Below, piece after piece: positions 62,667 through 64,000 of a stretch of DNA of 64,000 nucleotides. The stretch covers positions 33,056 through 97,055 of the forward strand of contig JBARMB010000047.1 in the NCBI GenBank assembly GCA_049802235.1. Direction: 5' to 3'. Below the pieces are notes generated by a model. It saw nothing but the letters and a program-made list of their open reading frames with translations, was not told where the DNA came from and did no database searches. Numbering within the stretch: position 1 is the first letter of the stretch; each line of letters begins with the position of its first letter. Made by a program: the position numbers and the translations under genes. The DNA comes from VBDM01 sp049802235. Its GTDB lineage: Bacteria > Pseudomonadota > Gammaproteobacteria > Burkholderiales > SG8-39.

Positions 62667-63126
62667 GGTGATTGCGCTCATTCTGGCGCTGGCCTCGGTC
62701 CACCTCGTCTGGGCCAAGGAAGCAGCGCCGGTCGCCGACGACCCGGTGCTGGAGCAGCGGATGATGGCGCTTGCCGCCGAACTGCGCTGCCTGGTGTGCC
62801 AGAACCAGACGCTTGCCGATTCGAACGCCGATCTCGCGGTCGACCTCAGGAACCAGATTCGCGAGAAGATGAAGCAGGGCGCCAGCGAGGCCGACATCGT
62901 CGAATTTCTGGTGGCGCGCTACGGCGATTTCGTGCTCTATCGCCCGCCGTTCAAGGCCACTACGGCGCTGTTATGGCTTGGGCCTCTGCTGCTTCTCCTG
63001 GCGGGGCTCGGCGCGCTGTTTTTCCGCATCAAGCGCCGGCGCGCAGCGGATGAGCCCGAACTTACTGAAGCCGAACACAAGCGTGCACGCGCCCTGCTCG
63101 CCGGAAACGGAGCCAAGCGGCAATGA
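62659..63126 (+). CDS. ccmH: Cytochrome c maturation protein CcmH
   Basis: A 155-residue protein with signal peptide, the RCLVCQNQ redox motif (Cys44, Cys47), a three-helix periplasmic domain and a C-terminal membrane helix (LLWLGPLLLLLAGLGALFF). It passes reducing equivalents to apocytochrome c and works with CcmF. GTG start. The ccmI gene overlaps by 4 bp. Confidence 0.95.
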   Translation: MARVIALILALASVHLVWAKEAAPVADDPVLEQRMMALAAELRCLVCQNQTLADSNADLAVDLRNQIREKMKQGASEADIVEFLVARYGDFVLYRPPFKATTALLWLGPLLLLLAGLGALFFRIKRRRAADEPELTEAEHKRARALLAGNGAKRQ

Positions 63127-64000
63127 CCGTGTTCCTGGTCGTGAGCGCGCTGCTCGTCGCCGGCACGCTGCTGTTCGTCGTGCCGCCGCTCCTGCGACGC
63201 AAAGGCGGCAGCGGCGTCTCGCGCGACAAAATCAACGTCGCCGTGTATCGCGATCAACTGCGCGAGCTCGAAGCCGATCTGCGCGCCGGGACACTGGCGG
63301 CGGACCAGTACGGACAGGCGCGGCAGGAGATCGAGAAGCGGCTGATCGAGGAAGTCGGCAGCGGTGACGAGGCTGCGGGAAAGCCGCGCCGGGCACGCGC
63401 CGCCGCGCTCGCGATGGGATTTGCCGTTCCGCTGGTCGCGCTCGCCATCTACCTTGTAATCGGCAATCCGCAGGCGCTCGCGCCGGGATTCGCCGGCGGA
63501 GACGATCCGGATCACGGCTTGACCGCACAGCAAATTCAGACGCTGGTCGATCGGCTGGCGGCCCGCCTGAAGGAAAAACCCGACGATGGCGAAGGTTGGG
63601 CCATGCTGGGGCGCTCCTACGGTGCGCTTGGCCGGTTCGCCGACGCGAGCGCCGCCTACGCCGAGGCCGTGGCGCGGCTGCCGCAGGATGCCCAGTTGCT
63701 CGCCGACTACGCCGATACGCTGGCGATGACGCAAGGCAGGCGGCTTCAAGGAGAGCCGGAAAAACTCGTCGCCCGCGCGTTGCAGGCCGATCCCGATAAC
63801 GTCAAGGCGCTCGCGCTCGCCGGCACCGTGGCATTCGAGAAAAAGGACTACGCCGGAGCGGTCGGCCACTGGGAGCGAATCCTGGACCTGGTGCCGCAGG
63901 ATGCGGATTTCACGCAATCGCTGCGCGCGAGCATCGCCGAGGCGCGCGAGCTGGGCGGCATCGCGCCCGCCGGCAAGCAGCAGGCGCAGCGGCGCCCGGC
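63123..64000 (+). CDS. ccmI: Cytochrome c maturation TPR protein CcmI (cut by right edge)
   Basis: The 292 visible codons start with an N-terminal helix (TVFLVVSALLVAGTLLFVVP), then a leucine-zipper-like basic segment (INVAVYRDQLRELEADLRAG). A second helix follows (AMGFAVPLVALAIYLVIG), then TPR repeats (DGEGWAMLGRSYGALGRFAD, AYAEAVARLPQDAQLLADYA). CcmI binds apocytochrome c C-termini and presents them to CcmFH. The ATG overlaps the ccmH stop (ATGA). The end is outside the window. Confidence 0.92.
   Translation, partial: MTVFLVVSALLVAGTLLFVVPPLLRRKGGSGVSRDKINVAVYRDQLRELEADLRAGTLAADQYGQARQEIEKRLIEEVGSGDEAAGKPRRARAAALAMGFAVPLVALAIYLVIGNPQALAPGFAGGDDPDHGLTAQQIQTLVDRLAARLKEKPDDGEGWAMLGRSYGALGRFADASAAYAEAVARLPQDAQLLADYADTLAMTQGRRLQGEPEKLVARALQADPDNVKALALAGTVAFEKKDYAGAVGHWERILDLVPQDADFTQSLRASIAEARELGGIAPAGKQQAQRRP

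Overview
The window is high-GC (roughly 65%) chromosomal DNA with dense coding on both strands and frequent GTG/TTG starts. It is probably from a betaproteobacterium. This rests on the conserved tig-clpP-clpX-lon-hupB-ppiD order, a System I cytochrome c maturation (ccm) operon, hopanoid-type hpnC/hpnD squalene-synthase genes, a TfpX/TfpZ type IV pilin accessory protein, FabI, and a dnaQ / rnhA / methyltransferase / gloB / mltD neighbourhood. No species call is possible from the sequence alone.

Layout. 1-3.9 kb: acetoacetyl-CoA synthetase (cut by the left edge), hotdog thioesterases, ETF-ubiquinone oxidoreductase and a DUF962 membrane protein. 4-8.1 kb: a secreted tyrosine-rich protein, an MFS transporter, a Phd-type antitoxin with a zeta-type P-loop kinase, and TfpZ. 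8.2-20.8 kb: a fatty/organic-acid catabolic block with acyl-CoA dehydrogenase, EtfA/EtfB, a class III CoA-transferase, a five-gene Liv-type ABC importer, enoyl-CoA hydratase and an acyl-CoA ligase. The dehydrogenase, EtfAB and the ETF-QO at 1 kb form a complete electron path to ubiquinone. 20.8-29.7 kb: dnaQ, an RND efflux operon (membrane fusion protein, pump, outer-membrane channel), rnhA, a methyltransferase and gloB. 29.7-35.7 kb: an accessory island (see below). 35.7-45.6 kb: the MltD-like lytic transglycosylase, a class III cyclase-PilZ protein and an oligopeptide-type ABC importer. 45.7-55.4 kb: fabI, ppiD, tRNA-Asp, tRNA-Val, hupB, lon, clpX, clpP, tig and tRNA-Leu. 55.5-64 kb: hpnC, hpnD and ccmABCDEFGHI, with ccmI running off the right edge.

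The most interesting region is the 29.7-35.7 kb island, which splits the gloB-mltD pair. It is visibly AT-richer than its surroundings. It contains an IS3-type transposase tail, higBA, a small lipoprotein gene followed by an RHS/YD-repeat fragment, and a roughly 4 kb core flanked by two directly repeated C-terminal remnants of a REP-associated (Y1) transposase. The core encodes a tightly packed three-gene set: two small winged-helix-like proteins and a HEPN/DUF4145-like protein. An integron attC-like site follows, then a 604-residue protein with an ApeA-type HEPN domain carrying an intact R-x4-H motif. A 9-bp tandem repeat (12 perfect copies) lies directly upstream of the first gene. I read this as a candidate HEPN-ribonuclease defence cassette; function is inferred, not shown.

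Other points worth a look: two hairpins with identical loops and covarying stems between tRNA-Asp and tRNA-Val, a Phd/zeta hybrid toxin-antitoxin pair with a clear operator, four dispersed REP-like inverted repeats, and overlap of the likely hupB promoter with the lon terminator.
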